Assembly: GCA_947446815.1 (NCBI GenBank)
Contig: CANFGT010000014.1
Location: 1 to 34,855, forward strand
DNA from: Acidimicrobiaceae bacterium
GTDB taxonomy: Bacteria; Actinomycetota; Acidimicrobiia; Acidimicrobiales; Ilumatobacteraceae
Reading direction: 5' to 3'
Length of the DNA: 34,855 nt
Of the stretch, positions 1 through 6,611 are shown piece after piece (within the stretch, counting starts at the first letter, position 1; each line of letters starts with the position of its first letter). The translations under genes and the position numbers were made by a program. A model generated the notes under the pieces. It searched no databases, was not told the origin of the DNA, and worked only from the letters and a program-made list of their open reading frames with translations.

Positions 1-752
1 ATGTTTTCGGCCACCCATGCATCTGTCAGCTCTGGAATCTCAAGTGTTTGCACACGATTCACAACAACAACAAAGTCGGCTTCTTCTTCAGTGCCGTTAG
101 GGACAGCGGTGAACTTCAACGTGTCGCCCTTCTTGGCGCCAGTGAGTTGGTCATCGAAACCAGGAGCAACCCAGCCGCGACCTACTTCATATGTCCATTC
201 ATCAACGTTGAGGCCAGGAACTGGCTCGCCGCCACGAAGGCCTTCGAGGTCAATCACGACATTGTCACCAATTGCAGCTGCACGATCAACATCAGCGAGC
301 GTGCCGAAACGACGACGCTCTGTTGTGATGGCTTCTTCCATCTCTTCGTCAGTCAACGACGGGTTCACAAGCTCAACGCGCAGTCCTGCATAACCAGGTA
401 CCTGGATAACAGGACGGACTTCGCATGTTGCTTCGAACTTCACAAGACCAGCCTCTTGACCTTCAAGAAGGTTCACGTCTGGTTGCGCAACGATGTCAAG
501 CTTGTGCTCGATCACTGCCTTGCTGAGGTACTCGGGGATGGCGTCATTGATTGCCTGTCCACGTGCAGCATCAATACCGATGCGTGCTTCAAGAACACGA
601 CGAGGAGCCTTGCCTGGACGGAATCCAGGAAGACGCACCTCATGAGCGATCTTGCGGAACGCGGCGTCGATGTTCTTGTCAAATTCTGACTCTTCCACCT
701 CGATGGAGAGCTTGACCTGGTTGCCTTCGAGGGCTTCAAGAGTGCTTTTCAC
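1..752 (-). CDS. tig: Trigger factor, N-terminal part (3' end outside window)
   Basis: Ribosome-associated chaperone and peptidyl-prolyl isomerase that meets nascent chains at the exit tunnel. About 250 residues are visible. The N-terminal ribosome-binding domain carries the signature GFRPGKAP at residues 43-50 and is followed by the start of the FKBP-like isomerase domain (the stretch with VIDLEG, FDDQL and GAKKGD). The gene runs off the left edge, so the C-terminal chaperone arm is missing only because of the window. Start choice is uncertain. GTG at 752 gives MKSTLEALEG, which matches actinobacterial trigger factors, but has no Shine-Dalgarno. An in-frame TTG at 782 has GGAAAGGGAG just before it and would add ten residues. 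Upstream lies a divergent small gene at 810. The family assignment is firm. Confidence 0.95.
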   Translation of the reverse strand, partial: MKSTLEALEGNQVKLSIEVEESEFDKNIDAAFRKIAHEVRLPGFRPGKAPRRVLEARIGIDAARGQAINDAIPEYLSKAVIEHKLDIVAQPDVNLLEGQEAGLVKFEATCEVRPVIQVPGYAGLRVELVNPSLTDEEMEEAITTERRRFGTLADVDRAAAIGDNVVIDLEGLRGGEPVPGLNVDEWTYEVGRGWVAPGFDDQLTGAKKGDTLKFTAVPNGTEEEADFVVVVNRVQTLEIPELTDAWVAEN

Positions 753-809
753 AGGCTTCGGAGTGTATCGGTTCGCATTCAATGCTCCCTTTCCAGCAAT
801 AATGGGAAC

Positions 810-1079
810 ATGACGCTTTGGAAGCCACATGCACTCGCTGTCCCCCACGAGGGTCAGATCAATCTTCGCAATGGCGACAAGGTACGCACAACTGTTGATA
901 TCGACGGCGCACCAGCAGGGACCGAAGGCAAGGTCATCTTGTCGAATGGCTTTAATTGGCTGCGTTATCGCGTGCTTTTCGTGAACGGTTCCGAAATCGG
1001 CGACCTCGACCACCGCAACATTGAGCCCATCGGCAAAACGGCCAAGCGGCTCGCCCGTCAGGCAAAGCGCGCCCGATAG
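810..1079 (+). CDS. Small conserved-looking protein, function unknown
   Basis: An 89-residue protein that I do not recognise by name. Residues 17-75 read like a small beta-barrel domain (NGDKVRTTVDIDG, then GTEGKVILSNGF, then YRVLFVNGSEIGDLD), similar in flavour to KOW/SH3-like folds. The C-terminus is strongly basic (KTAKRLARQAKRAR), which would suit RNA or nucleic-acid binding. That role is inference only. It is divergent from tig, with the start 58 nt from the tig GTG. There is no good Shine-Dalgarno before ATG 810; an AATAAT at 798-803 could be a -10 for a leaderless message. The codon pattern and lack of a competing frame make it likely real. It is followed by a hairpin and tRNA-Pro. Confidence 0.7.
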   Translation: MTLWKPHALAVPHEGQINLRNGDKVRTTVDIDGAPAGTEGKVILSNGFNWLRYRVLFVNGSEIGDLDHRNIEPIGKTAKRLARQAKRAR

Positions 1080-1091
1080 GGGTTTTCGTTC

Positions 1092-1110
1092 TGTCCGATA
1101 TCCTCGGACA
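1092..1110 (+). other. Perfect 7-bp inverted repeat between small gene and tRNA-Pro
   Basis: TGTCCGA (1092-1098), a five-base loop TATCC, then TCGGACA (1104-1110). It begins 13 nt after the stop of the small gene and ends 10 nt before tRNA-Pro. There is no run of T after it, so it is not a standard intrinsic terminator. A TANNNT hexamer, TATCCT at 1099-1104, sits in the loop and could be the tRNA -10. The element could be a weak terminator, a processing hairpin or an operator over the tRNA promoter. Confidence 0.4.
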
Positions 1111-1119
1111 TTCACACCG

Positions 1120-1195
1120 CGGGGTGTGGCGCAGTTGGTAGCGCGCCTGGTTTGGGACCAGGAGGCCGGGAGTTCGAGTCTCCCCACCCCGACCA
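1120..1195 (+). tRNA. tRNA-Pro (anticodon TGG)
   Basis: A complete cloverleaf: acceptor CGGGGTG pairs with CACCCCG, D-arm GCGCAGTTGGTAGCGC, anticodon stem CCTGG/CCAGG with loop TTTGGGA (TGG at 1153-1155), T-arm with GTTCGAGTC. The 3' CCA is encoded at 1193-1195. It lies 20 nt upstream of the PPOX-family gene and may share its transcript. Confidence 0.96.
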
Positions 1196-1215
1196 CCCGT
1201 TTGAAGGAGAGCCAC

Positions 1216-1608
1216 ATGTCGGCAGACCTCGACTCAGCGAAATACGTTTCTTTTGTGACGTACAAAAAAGACGGCACACCCGTTGCTGCCCCCGTGTGGG
1301 TTGTCCCTTTTGAAAGTGGATACGCATTCACGACCGACCCCGATTCTTTCAAGATCAAGCGTTTACGCAACGACGCACGCGCAACTCTGACGGTGTGCAA
1401 TGCACGCGGGAAAGTCACCGAAGGTACAGTTGTCCATATCGGAGCGGCCGTTGTTCTCGATGAAGACGATGCCAAGAAGGTCGCCATGCTCATTCGCAAG
1501 AAATACGCCATCGGCGCAAAATTGCTAGGTGTCTATTCCCTCGTCAAGAAGCTGAAGGGCTCTGGAACTACCGCTGGCGAAGCCGCCATCAAGGTGACTT
1601 TGTCGTAA
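1216..1608 (+). CDS. PPOX-class (F420/flavin-dependent) oxidoreductase
   Basis: A 130-residue split-barrel protein of the pyridoxamine-5'-phosphate-oxidase-like superfamily. The N-terminal pattern, YVSFVTYKKDGTPVAAPVW followed by FTTDPDSFKIKRLRND, is typical of the small actinobacterial members that bind the deazaflavin F420 and reduce unsaturated or quinone substrates. I recall the Rv2061 group as closest, but did not compare. ATG 1216 is chosen because AAGGAGA (1204-1210) is placed correctly and upstream in-frame codons run through tRNA-Pro. The substrate cannot be read from sequence. Binding of F420 rather than FMN is inferred from lineage. Confidence 0.85.
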   Translation: MSADLDSAKYVSFVTYKKDGTPVAAPVWVVPFESGYAFTTDPDSFKIKRLRNDARATLTVCNARGKVTEGTVVHIGAAVVLDEDDAKKVAMLIRKKYAIGAKLLGVYSLVKKLKGSGTTAGEAAIKVTLS

Positions 1609-1716
1609 TCCACAAGAGTCACATCGATATTTCCTAGAAATTTCAAGGAATCTCTAGGTTTTCCACAGGGCGTGGTGTACGGTACTGGCTCATTCATTTG
1701 TCCATGGGTACAAACC

Positions 1717-1746
1717 GGTATCTATGGCCCTTACAAGGGAGATACC
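1717..1746 (+). promoter_or_regulatory. Hairpin that sequesters the helicase Shine-Dalgarno
   Basis: GGTATCT (1717-1723) pairs perfectly with AGATACC (1740-1746). Inside, CCCT (1728-1731) pairs with AGGG (1736-1739) around loop TACA, leaving ATGG (1724-1727) bulged. The Shine-Dalgarno AAGGGAG (1735-1741) is therefore buried, and ATG 1750 follows three bases after the stem. A competing fold is possible: GGGTA (1706-1710) with TACCC (1743-1747) and CCAT (1702-1705) with ATGG (1724-1727). A TACGGT at 1678-1683 could be the -10, giving a leader of about 60 nt. The pairing is directly visible; the regulatory role is inference. Confidence 0.6.
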
Positions 1747-1749
1747 CCC

Positions 1750-3459
1750 ATGGACATTAGTCCTGTTACTTTTGCTGACCTCGGACTGCCCTCCGTCTTA
1801 GTTGATGTCTTGGCATCACAAGGCATTTTGGCCCCATTCCCCATTCAGCAGGCCACTATCGCCGACGCACTTTCGGGCCGTGACACGCTCGGCCGTGGTC
1901 GCACTGGCTCTGGCAAGACCCTCGCGTTTTGTTTGCCAATGTTGACTCGTTTGCATAACAGCGGCGGTCGTCGTGACCGTTTCCGTCCCCGTGCAGTCAT
2001 CTTGGTGCCAACACGTGAGCTTGCGAATCAGGTTCGTGACGTACTTGAGCCATTGGCTGAAGCACTCGACATGCGCACCGCAACCGTTTATGGCGGCGTG
2101 AGCTACACCGGCCAGATCAACGCAATGCGTAACGGTGTCGACATCGTTGTTGCCTGCCCTGGTCGTTTCATTGACCTGATGCAGTCCGGCCAAATCGAAC
2201 TTGATGCTGTTGAATGCACCATCCTCGACGAAGCAGATCACATGGCAGAGCTTGGATTCCTTGAGCACGTCACACGCATCCTCGAAAAGACACCTCGCGA
2301 AGGACAGCGCTTGTTGTTCTCTGCAACTCTTGACCGCGGTATCGACAAGCTCGTTCGCAAGTTCCTCCAGAACCCAGTGACCCACGAAGTGGAATCAACG
2401 GAAGAGAACGAAGCGACAATGACGCACTACTTCTTCCAAGTCACGCAGGGCAATCGTTTCGACATCATTGCTGACCTTTGTGCAGCACCTGGTCGTTCAC
2501 TTGTTTTCACACGCACCAAGCACGGTGCCCGCAAGCTTGCAGCAGCACTTGTTGAGAATGGCGTACCTGCAGTTGAACTGCACGGCGACCTCTCGCAAGC
2601 AGTGCGCGCACGCAACCTTGCAGCTCTGTCCTCGGGCAAAGTTGACACGCTTGTCGCAACAGACATCGCAGCACGCGGTATTCACGTTGACGACATCGCG
2701 CTCGTTATTCATGCTGATCCACCAGAAGAACACAAGGCGTTCCTTCACCGCTCAGGCCGTACCGCACGTGCCGGCGCAGAAGGCACCGTTATCACCATGG
2801 TCACCGAGAACATGCGCCGTCACACCAAGCGTCTTGCAAAAGATGCTGGCATTGACCCCATCATGAAGACAGTGGTCAAGGGCGATGACATCTTGACGGA
2901 AGTTGCTCCTGGAGAGCGCACCTCGCGTGAAATGCCAAACCTCGAAGAGCGTCGCCCACAGAACCGTGGCGGCGGCGGTGGCGGTCGCAGTGGCGGCCCA
3001 CGCCGTGGTGGCAGCAAGTTTGGTGGCGGTGGACAGCGTCGTGACCGTGATGATCGCGGCCCACGCGGTGGAGATCGTGATTCACGTCCATCATTCCGTG
3101 ACCGCGATGATCGCGCACCTCGCGGCGATCGTGATTCACGTCCATCATTTGGTGACCGTGACTCACGTCCATCATTCCGTGACCGTGATGACCGTCCAGC
3201 ACGTACCGGTGGCGGAGACTTCCGTGGCCGTGACGACCGCGCACCACGCGGCGACCGTGACTCTCGTCCATCATTCCGTGACCGCGACGACCGCAGCCGC
3301 GCTCCTCGTGCCGGCGGAGACTTCCGTGGACGCGATGACCGTCCAGCACGTGGTGGCGATGATCGTCCTCGTGGCCCACGCCCCGATTCACGCGGTGGTC
3401 GCCCATCAGGCCCACGTGGCGCATCCAGCGGTCGCCAAAAGCCAGCACGCAGTTACTAG
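1750..3459 (+). CDS. DEAD-box ATP-dependent RNA helicase with RG/RD-rich tail
   Basis: A 569-residue cytoplasmic RNA helicase that unwinds short duplexes and remodels RNP, as in ribosome assembly, mRNA decay or cold adaptation. Motifs in order: Q-motif FPIQ (30-33), Walker A GRTGSGKT (50-57), PTRELA (87-92), PGR (137-139), DEAD (160-163), SAT (191-193), ARGIHVDD (308-315) and HRSGRTARAG (333-342). From about residue 400 the protein is a low-complexity basic/acidic tail of Gly, Arg, Asp and Ser with four copies of RDSRPSF, probably disordered and RNA-binding. ATG 1750 is chosen over GTG 1672 because AAGGGAG lies at proper distance and homology starts right after it. The leader folds over that site. 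A 13-bp hairpin follows the stop. Closest named relatives would be DeaD/CsdA or RhlE types; I cannot separate these by eye. Confidence 0.96.
   Translation: MDISPVTFADLGLPSVLVDVLASQGILAPFPIQQATIADALSGRDTLGRGRTGSGKTLAFCLPMLTRLHNSGGRRDRFRPRAVILVPTRELANQVRDVLEPLAEALDMRTATVYGGVSYTGQINAMRNGVDIVVACPGRFIDLMQSGQIELDAVECTILDEADHMAELGFLEHVTRILEKTPREGQRLLFSATLDRGIDKLVRKFLQNPVTHEVESTEENEATMTHYFFQVTQGNRFDIIADLCAAPGRSLVFTRTKHGARKLAAALVENGVPAVELHGDLSQAVRARNLAALSSGKVDTLVATDIAARGIHVDDIALVIHADPPEEHKAFLHRSGRTARAGAEGTVITMVTENMRRHTKRLAKDAGIDPIMKTVVKGDDILTEVAPGERTSREMPNLEERRPQNRGGGGGGRSGGPRRGGSKFGGGGQRRDRDDRGPRGGDRDSRPSFRDRDDRAPRGDRDSRPSFGDRDSRPSFRDRDDRPARTGGGDFRGRDDRAPRGDRDSRPSFRDRDDRSRAPRAGGDFRGRDDRPARGGDDRPRGPRPDSRGGRPSGPRGASSGRQKPARSY
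3064..3345 (+). repeat. Imperfect coding repeats in helicase tail
   Basis: Units encoding RDSRPSF plus RDRDDR recur at codons near residues 443, 461, 470 and 503, with FRGRDDR units near 491 and 525. The DNA repeats closely (GATTCACGTCCATCATT and variants). The unit length varies (27 to 99 nt between copies) and the reading frame is kept, so this is an expanding low-complexity protein segment, not an intergenic repeat. Copy number may differ between strains through slippage. Confidence 0.8.
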
Positions 3460-3461
3460 TC

Positions 3462-3492
3462 CATTGGTTCAGTCCGCAAGACTGGACCAATG
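3462..3492 (+). other. 13-bp hairpin between helicase and amidohydrolase
   Basis: CATTGGTTCAGTC (3462-3474), loop CGCAA, GACTGGACCAATG (3480-3492); all 13 positions pair, one as T-G. The 3' arm ends exactly on the ATG (3490-3492) annotated as the amidohydrolase start. No T-run follows, so it is a poor intrinsic terminator. It could end or stabilise the helicase message, or hold down initiation of the next gene. Confidence 0.65.
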
Positions 3493-5160
3493 ACCAGCAC
3501 TCAGCCCCCACGCCCTGGGGATGTGATTTACACAGCGCGACTTATTCGCACTGCTAATCCCTCGCACCCCACCGCAACAGCAATCGCCATTCGCGATGGA
3601 AAAGTCCTGTCTGTTGGCACTCTTGAAGATTGTCAACAATGGGGCATCACCAACATTGACCGGCAGTTCGAGGACAAAGTTCTCACTGCCGGTTTTGTTG
3701 AAGCTCACAGCCATGTCATGACAGGCATGTATTCCACATTCCCCTATGTCGGGTGGTTTGGTCGACACATGCCTGACGGCACCTGGGTGGATGCAGTCAA
3801 ATCAACAGAAGAGTTAGTGGAACGACTACGCGTGATTGCATCTTCGACCGACGCTGGTCTTCCGATAGTTGTCGCAGGATTTGATCCGATTTATCTCGAC
3901 ACAGATCGACTTTCATGTCATCACCTAGACGAAGCAACAACACAACATCCAATTTTTGTGTATCACGCAAGTGGACACCTCGCCACTGTGAACTCGTATG
4001 TACTGAATAAATACAGCATTGGTCCAAATCACCCTGCACCTGGTGTTGGCTACGACGATGCAGGACAACCCAATGGCGAATTGCGCGAGCCTGCTGCAAT
4101 GGCATTGGCACGTGACGAATTCCGTTTACTCGGACGAGTTGTCTTTGCACCAGAGACCTTGCATGGTTTCGGCCAAACCATGCGAAACGCCGGCATCACG
4201 ACAGCCACCGATCTTGGGAATGCATTTCACGCAAATGAAGAGATCATGAGAAATGTCTATGAGACAACAGAGAAAGATTCATTCCCTGTACGTCTCGCCT
4301 CTGTCCCGCGCATCATCGGCGGGCCTGAAGGAATGGAAGAGATGTTGCGCCGTGTTCTCTCTAGTCGTGTAAAGACACATGACAAGATGCACATTCCAGT
4401 CGTGAAGATGGTTCTCGACGGTTCAATTCAAGGTTTTACTGCGGTTATTAATTGGCCCGGTTATTTCACCGGCGAAGACCATGGTCAGTTCCTGTTCCCG
4501 CCAGAACAAGTCGTTGATTTCCTTCGACCTTTTCATGAAGCGGGCATAGGTATTCATTGTCATTGCAATGGAAGCACCACTTCCGGTGTGTTTATTGATG
4601 CAATTGAACAACTTCTACGCGACCACGCTTGGCTAGACCATCGACACACCATTACGCATGCACAACTCATCACACATGCTCAGATGCGCAAGGCAAAGAA
4701 CCTTGGCATGTCGGCAAACTTCTTTGTGAACCATGTGTGGTTCTGGGGCGAACAACATCGTGACTTCACCGTCGGGCCGGACCGGGCTTCTGCAATGAAC
4801 CCATGTGCAACTGCCGATCGCATTGGATTGCAGTATTCATTCCACACGGACTCCCCTGTTACTCCTGCAGGGCATCTCCACACCATGTGGGCAGCCGTCA
4901 ACCGCACCACACCACATGGGTCAATTCTTGGATCAAACGAACGCATTGATATTGATCGTGCTTTCCATGCGGTGACGATTGATGCCGCATACCAATTACA
5001 TATGGATGATGTTGTGGGCTCATTGGAAGTCGGCAAATACGCCGACATGACCGTTCTTGATGCAGACCCATACGAAGTAGACCCAACCTCGATACGTGAC
5101 ATCAATATCTGGGGCACCATCGTTGGTGGCGTCACCAGCAAAAGCACCGCAACGCGATGA
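3490..5160 (+). CDS. Amidohydrolase family protein (YtcJ-like)
   Basis: A 556-residue metal-dependent hydrolase of the amidohydrolase-3 group. Composite N- and C-terminal beta-sandwich strands (IAIRDGKVLSVG, then SLEVGKYADMTVLD) flank a TIM barrel. Metal-ligand candidates visible: H73 and H75 in EAHSH, H356 and H358 in GIHCHCN, and D454 in FHTDSP. Family members cleave C-N bonds of amides, ureas or N-acyl groups; the substrate is not predictable here. The start is uncertain: ATG 3490 lies in a hairpin and has no Shine-Dalgarno, and GTG 3523 (VIYTARLIRT) is an alternative that begins right at the family's first strand. The stop overlaps the next start by four bases (ATGA), so it is translationally coupled to a CobW-type GTPase, which suggests a metal-supply link. 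Confidence 0.88.
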   Translation: MTSTQPPRPGDVIYTARLIRTANPSHPTATAIAIRDGKVLSVGTLEDCQQWGITNIDRQFEDKVLTAGFVEAHSHVMTGMYSTFPYVGWFGRHMPDGTWVDAVKSTEELVERLRVIASSTDAGLPIVVAGFDPIYLDTDRLSCHHLDEATTQHPIFVYHASGHLATVNSYVLNKYSIGPNHPAPGVGYDDAGQPNGELREPAAMALARDEFRLLGRVVFAPETLHGFGQTMRNAGITTATDLGNAFHANEEIMRNVYETTEKDSFPVRLASVPRIIGGPEGMEEMLRRVLSSRVKTHDKMHIPVVKMVLDGSIQGFTAVINWPGYFTGEDHGQFLFPPEQVVDFLRPFHEAGIGIHCHCNGSTTSGVFIDAIEQLLRDHAWLDHRHTITHAQLITHAQMRKAKNLGMSANFFVNHVWFWGEQHRDFTVGPDRASAMNPCATADRIGLQYSFHTDSPVTPAGHLHTMWAAVNRTTPHGSILGSNERIDIDRAFHAVTIDAAYQLHMDDVVGSLEVGKYADMTVLDADPYEVDPTSIRDINIWGTIVGGVTSKSTATR

Positions 5161-5996
5161 CTTCATCGCCTCGTATTCCTGTCCTCGTCGTAGGCGGGTA
5201 CTTGGGTGCGGGCAAGACAACTCTGATTAATCAGATTCTTCAGAGTGCAACACAACGAATTGCTGTGGTCGTCAATGATTTCGGCTCCGTCAATATTGAT
5301 GCTGCTCTCATTGCTGAGAAACACGACGACACCATCGAGTTAACGAATGGCTGCATCTGTTGCGCAGTGGGTGAATCACTCGCCGATGTTCTTTTCTCAA
5401 TTGCAGATCGGCCGACGTTGCCCGAGTTGGTCATCATCGAAGCCAGTGGCGTTGCAAACCCAGCATCTGTTGCAGCGTTTGCACATATCGATGGTTTTCA
5501 TCATCTCGGAAACGTCGTCTTGGTGGATGCACTCCATGCTGAAGAAACAGCCCGCGATTCATTGGTGGGAAAGACATTCCTCACCCAACTGCAATCTGCA
5601 GATCTGATCGCTCTCACGAAGACAGACGCTGCAAGTTCAGAGGCTGTTAAGTCAGTAGAGACACTTGTAGAGTCCATCGCGCCGCAAATTCCGACTCTGC
5701 AATTATCCACACTCCGCTTGGCTGACATTATGACCAACACATCAGTGTCAACTCATACAGATACTGATGCCAACCACACACACTTTTCCACCATGACGCT
5801 GGAACATGTTGGAGCAGCCACTGAAGAACAACTGCGAGCATTCATTAGCAACTTCCCCACTTCCGTCGTGCGCGCAAAGGGAATCGTTCAACTAGCCGAT
5901 GGAACACATCGCCTCATACAAAAAGTGGGCAGCACAGTCACCATTTCGGAAACTGCACTGCCCACTTCAGGACTTGTGATTATTTCGGTGGAATAG
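5157..5996 (+). CDS. CobW/COG0523-family GTPase (metallochaperone-like)
   Basis: A 279-residue G3E GTPase. Walker A GYLGAGKTT spans 14-22; the metal-binding CXCC motif GCICC lies at 65-69; IEASG and the guanine-specificity motif TKTD (in LIALTKTDAA) are present. A short His/Asp-rich linker (STHTDTDANHTH) leads to the small C-terminal CobW domain. Family members insert or deliver Zn, Co or Fe to client enzymes. The ATGA overlap with the upstream amidohydrolase suggests that this metal-dependent enzyme is the client; this is inference. Length is somewhat short for the family (about 300-400). The 3' end overlaps the convergent copper-protein gene by 17 bp. Confidence 0.92.
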   Translation: MTSSPRIPVLVVGGYLGAGKTTLINQILQSATQRIAVVVNDFGSVNIDAALIAEKHDDTIELTNGCICCAVGESLADVLFSIADRPTLPELVIIEASGVANPASVAAFAHIDGFHHLGNVVLVDALHAEETARDSLVGKTFLTQLQSADLIALTKTDAASSEAVKSVETLVESIAPQIPTLQLSTLRLADIMTNTSVSTHTDTDANHTHFSTMTLEHVGAATEEQLRAFISNFPTSVVRAKGIVQLADGTHRLIQKVGSTVTISETALPTSGLVIISVE

Positions 5997-6459
5997 TTTC
6001 GGCTGGTTTCTTTAAGACTGTCAGAGCTGCAAACATTCCATTTTTGTAATGACCTGGAAGATTGCATAACACCTGGTACGAACCGGGCAGAAGTTTCAAC
6101 GTCACTCGACCTGTTGTGCCTGGTTGTCGTTCAGAAATTTCCCCCACTGCGAGGACGCCTCGGCCTTTCTCATCAAATCGATAATCACTCCCCAACGGAA
6201 TTTTCCCTGGCGCAAAATTGGTTTTCACAACGATGAATTCATGCGGAACGGTGCCATCATTTTTTATGGTGAAGTTCACGTCGCCCGCATATGCCTCATG
6301 TGCACTAATCGTGACCATCCATTCGTGAATAGTTCCCGTGATCTTGTTCGAGATGGGGGCTACTGACGTTGGCGCTACATATAGAGGGTCAGCTCCACAC
6401 GACGACAGCCCAAAACTGGCCAATAGAACAAGTACACCGACCAGACGCGCAGGTTTCAT
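5980..6459 (-). CDS. Cupredoxin-domain lipoprotein (blue copper protein)
   Basis: A 159-residue exported protein. A lipoprotein signal peptide with lipobox LSSC places the acylated cysteine at residue 21, anchoring it to the outer face of the membrane. The mature part is one cupredoxin domain. Probable type-1 copper ligands are H73 (VPHEF), C132, H137 and M142 in the CNLPGHYKNGM loop, the plastocyanin/sulfocyanin spacing. It would shuttle electrons at the cell surface; partners are not in the window. ATG 6459 is chosen because AAGGGG stands nine bases before it and the signal peptide starts there; the reading frame upstream to 6552 is non-family. It is divergent from the aldehyde dehydrogenase gene and convergent with the CobW gene. 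Confidence 0.9.
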   Translation of the reverse strand: MKPARLVGVLVLLASFGLSSCGADPLYVAPTSVAPISNKITGTIHEWMVTISAHEAYAGDVNFTIKNDGTVPHEFIVVKTNFAPGKIPLGSDYRFDEKGRGVLAVGEISERQPGTTGRVTLKLLPGSYQVLCNLPGHYKNGMFAALTVLKKPAETIPPK

Positions 6460-6561
6460 ACATACCCCTTCTTTGATTGACTCATGGACCAACATAGTTA
6501 TCTTGACCTCGAATACCTCCCCCCTGGAGTCTTGAACGAGGTATTGGGACACTTGTTCGCC

Positions 6562-6593
6562 TAGCGTCTAAGGGGCACCTACCTCGGGGTGCC
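6562..6593 (+). promoter_or_regulatory. Candidate promoter and leader hairpin of aldehyde dehydrogenase
   Basis: TAGCGT (6562-6567) fits the TANNNT -10 seen elsewhere here; transcription would start near 6574. From there GGCACC (6574-6579) pairs with GGTGCC (6588-6593) around an eight-base loop, so the message would begin with a stem-loop, followed by Shine-Dalgarno GGAGGG at 6601-6606. I see no convincing -35. Confidence 0.35.
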
Positions 6594-6611
6594 TGTTCAC
6601 GGAGGGTTTCC

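Noticed and set aside
48-689. 213-residue plus-strand frame opposite trigger factor
   Set aside because: The minus strand encodes a clear trigger factor, so this is a shadow.
3064-3345. Repeats at first sight like a CRISPR array
   Set aside because: Units are in frame with the helicase, vary in spacing and encode a coherent low-complexity tail; no spacers or cas genes.
2903-3493. 196-residue plus-strand frame rich in Ala, Val and His over the helicase tail
   Set aside because: Out-of-frame reading of the same repetitive coding DNA; no start signal or homology.
2876-3511. 211-residue minus-strand frame full of HGHGMMD repeats
   Set aside because: It is the antisense shadow of the helicase RG/RD repeats; composition is explained by the coding strand.
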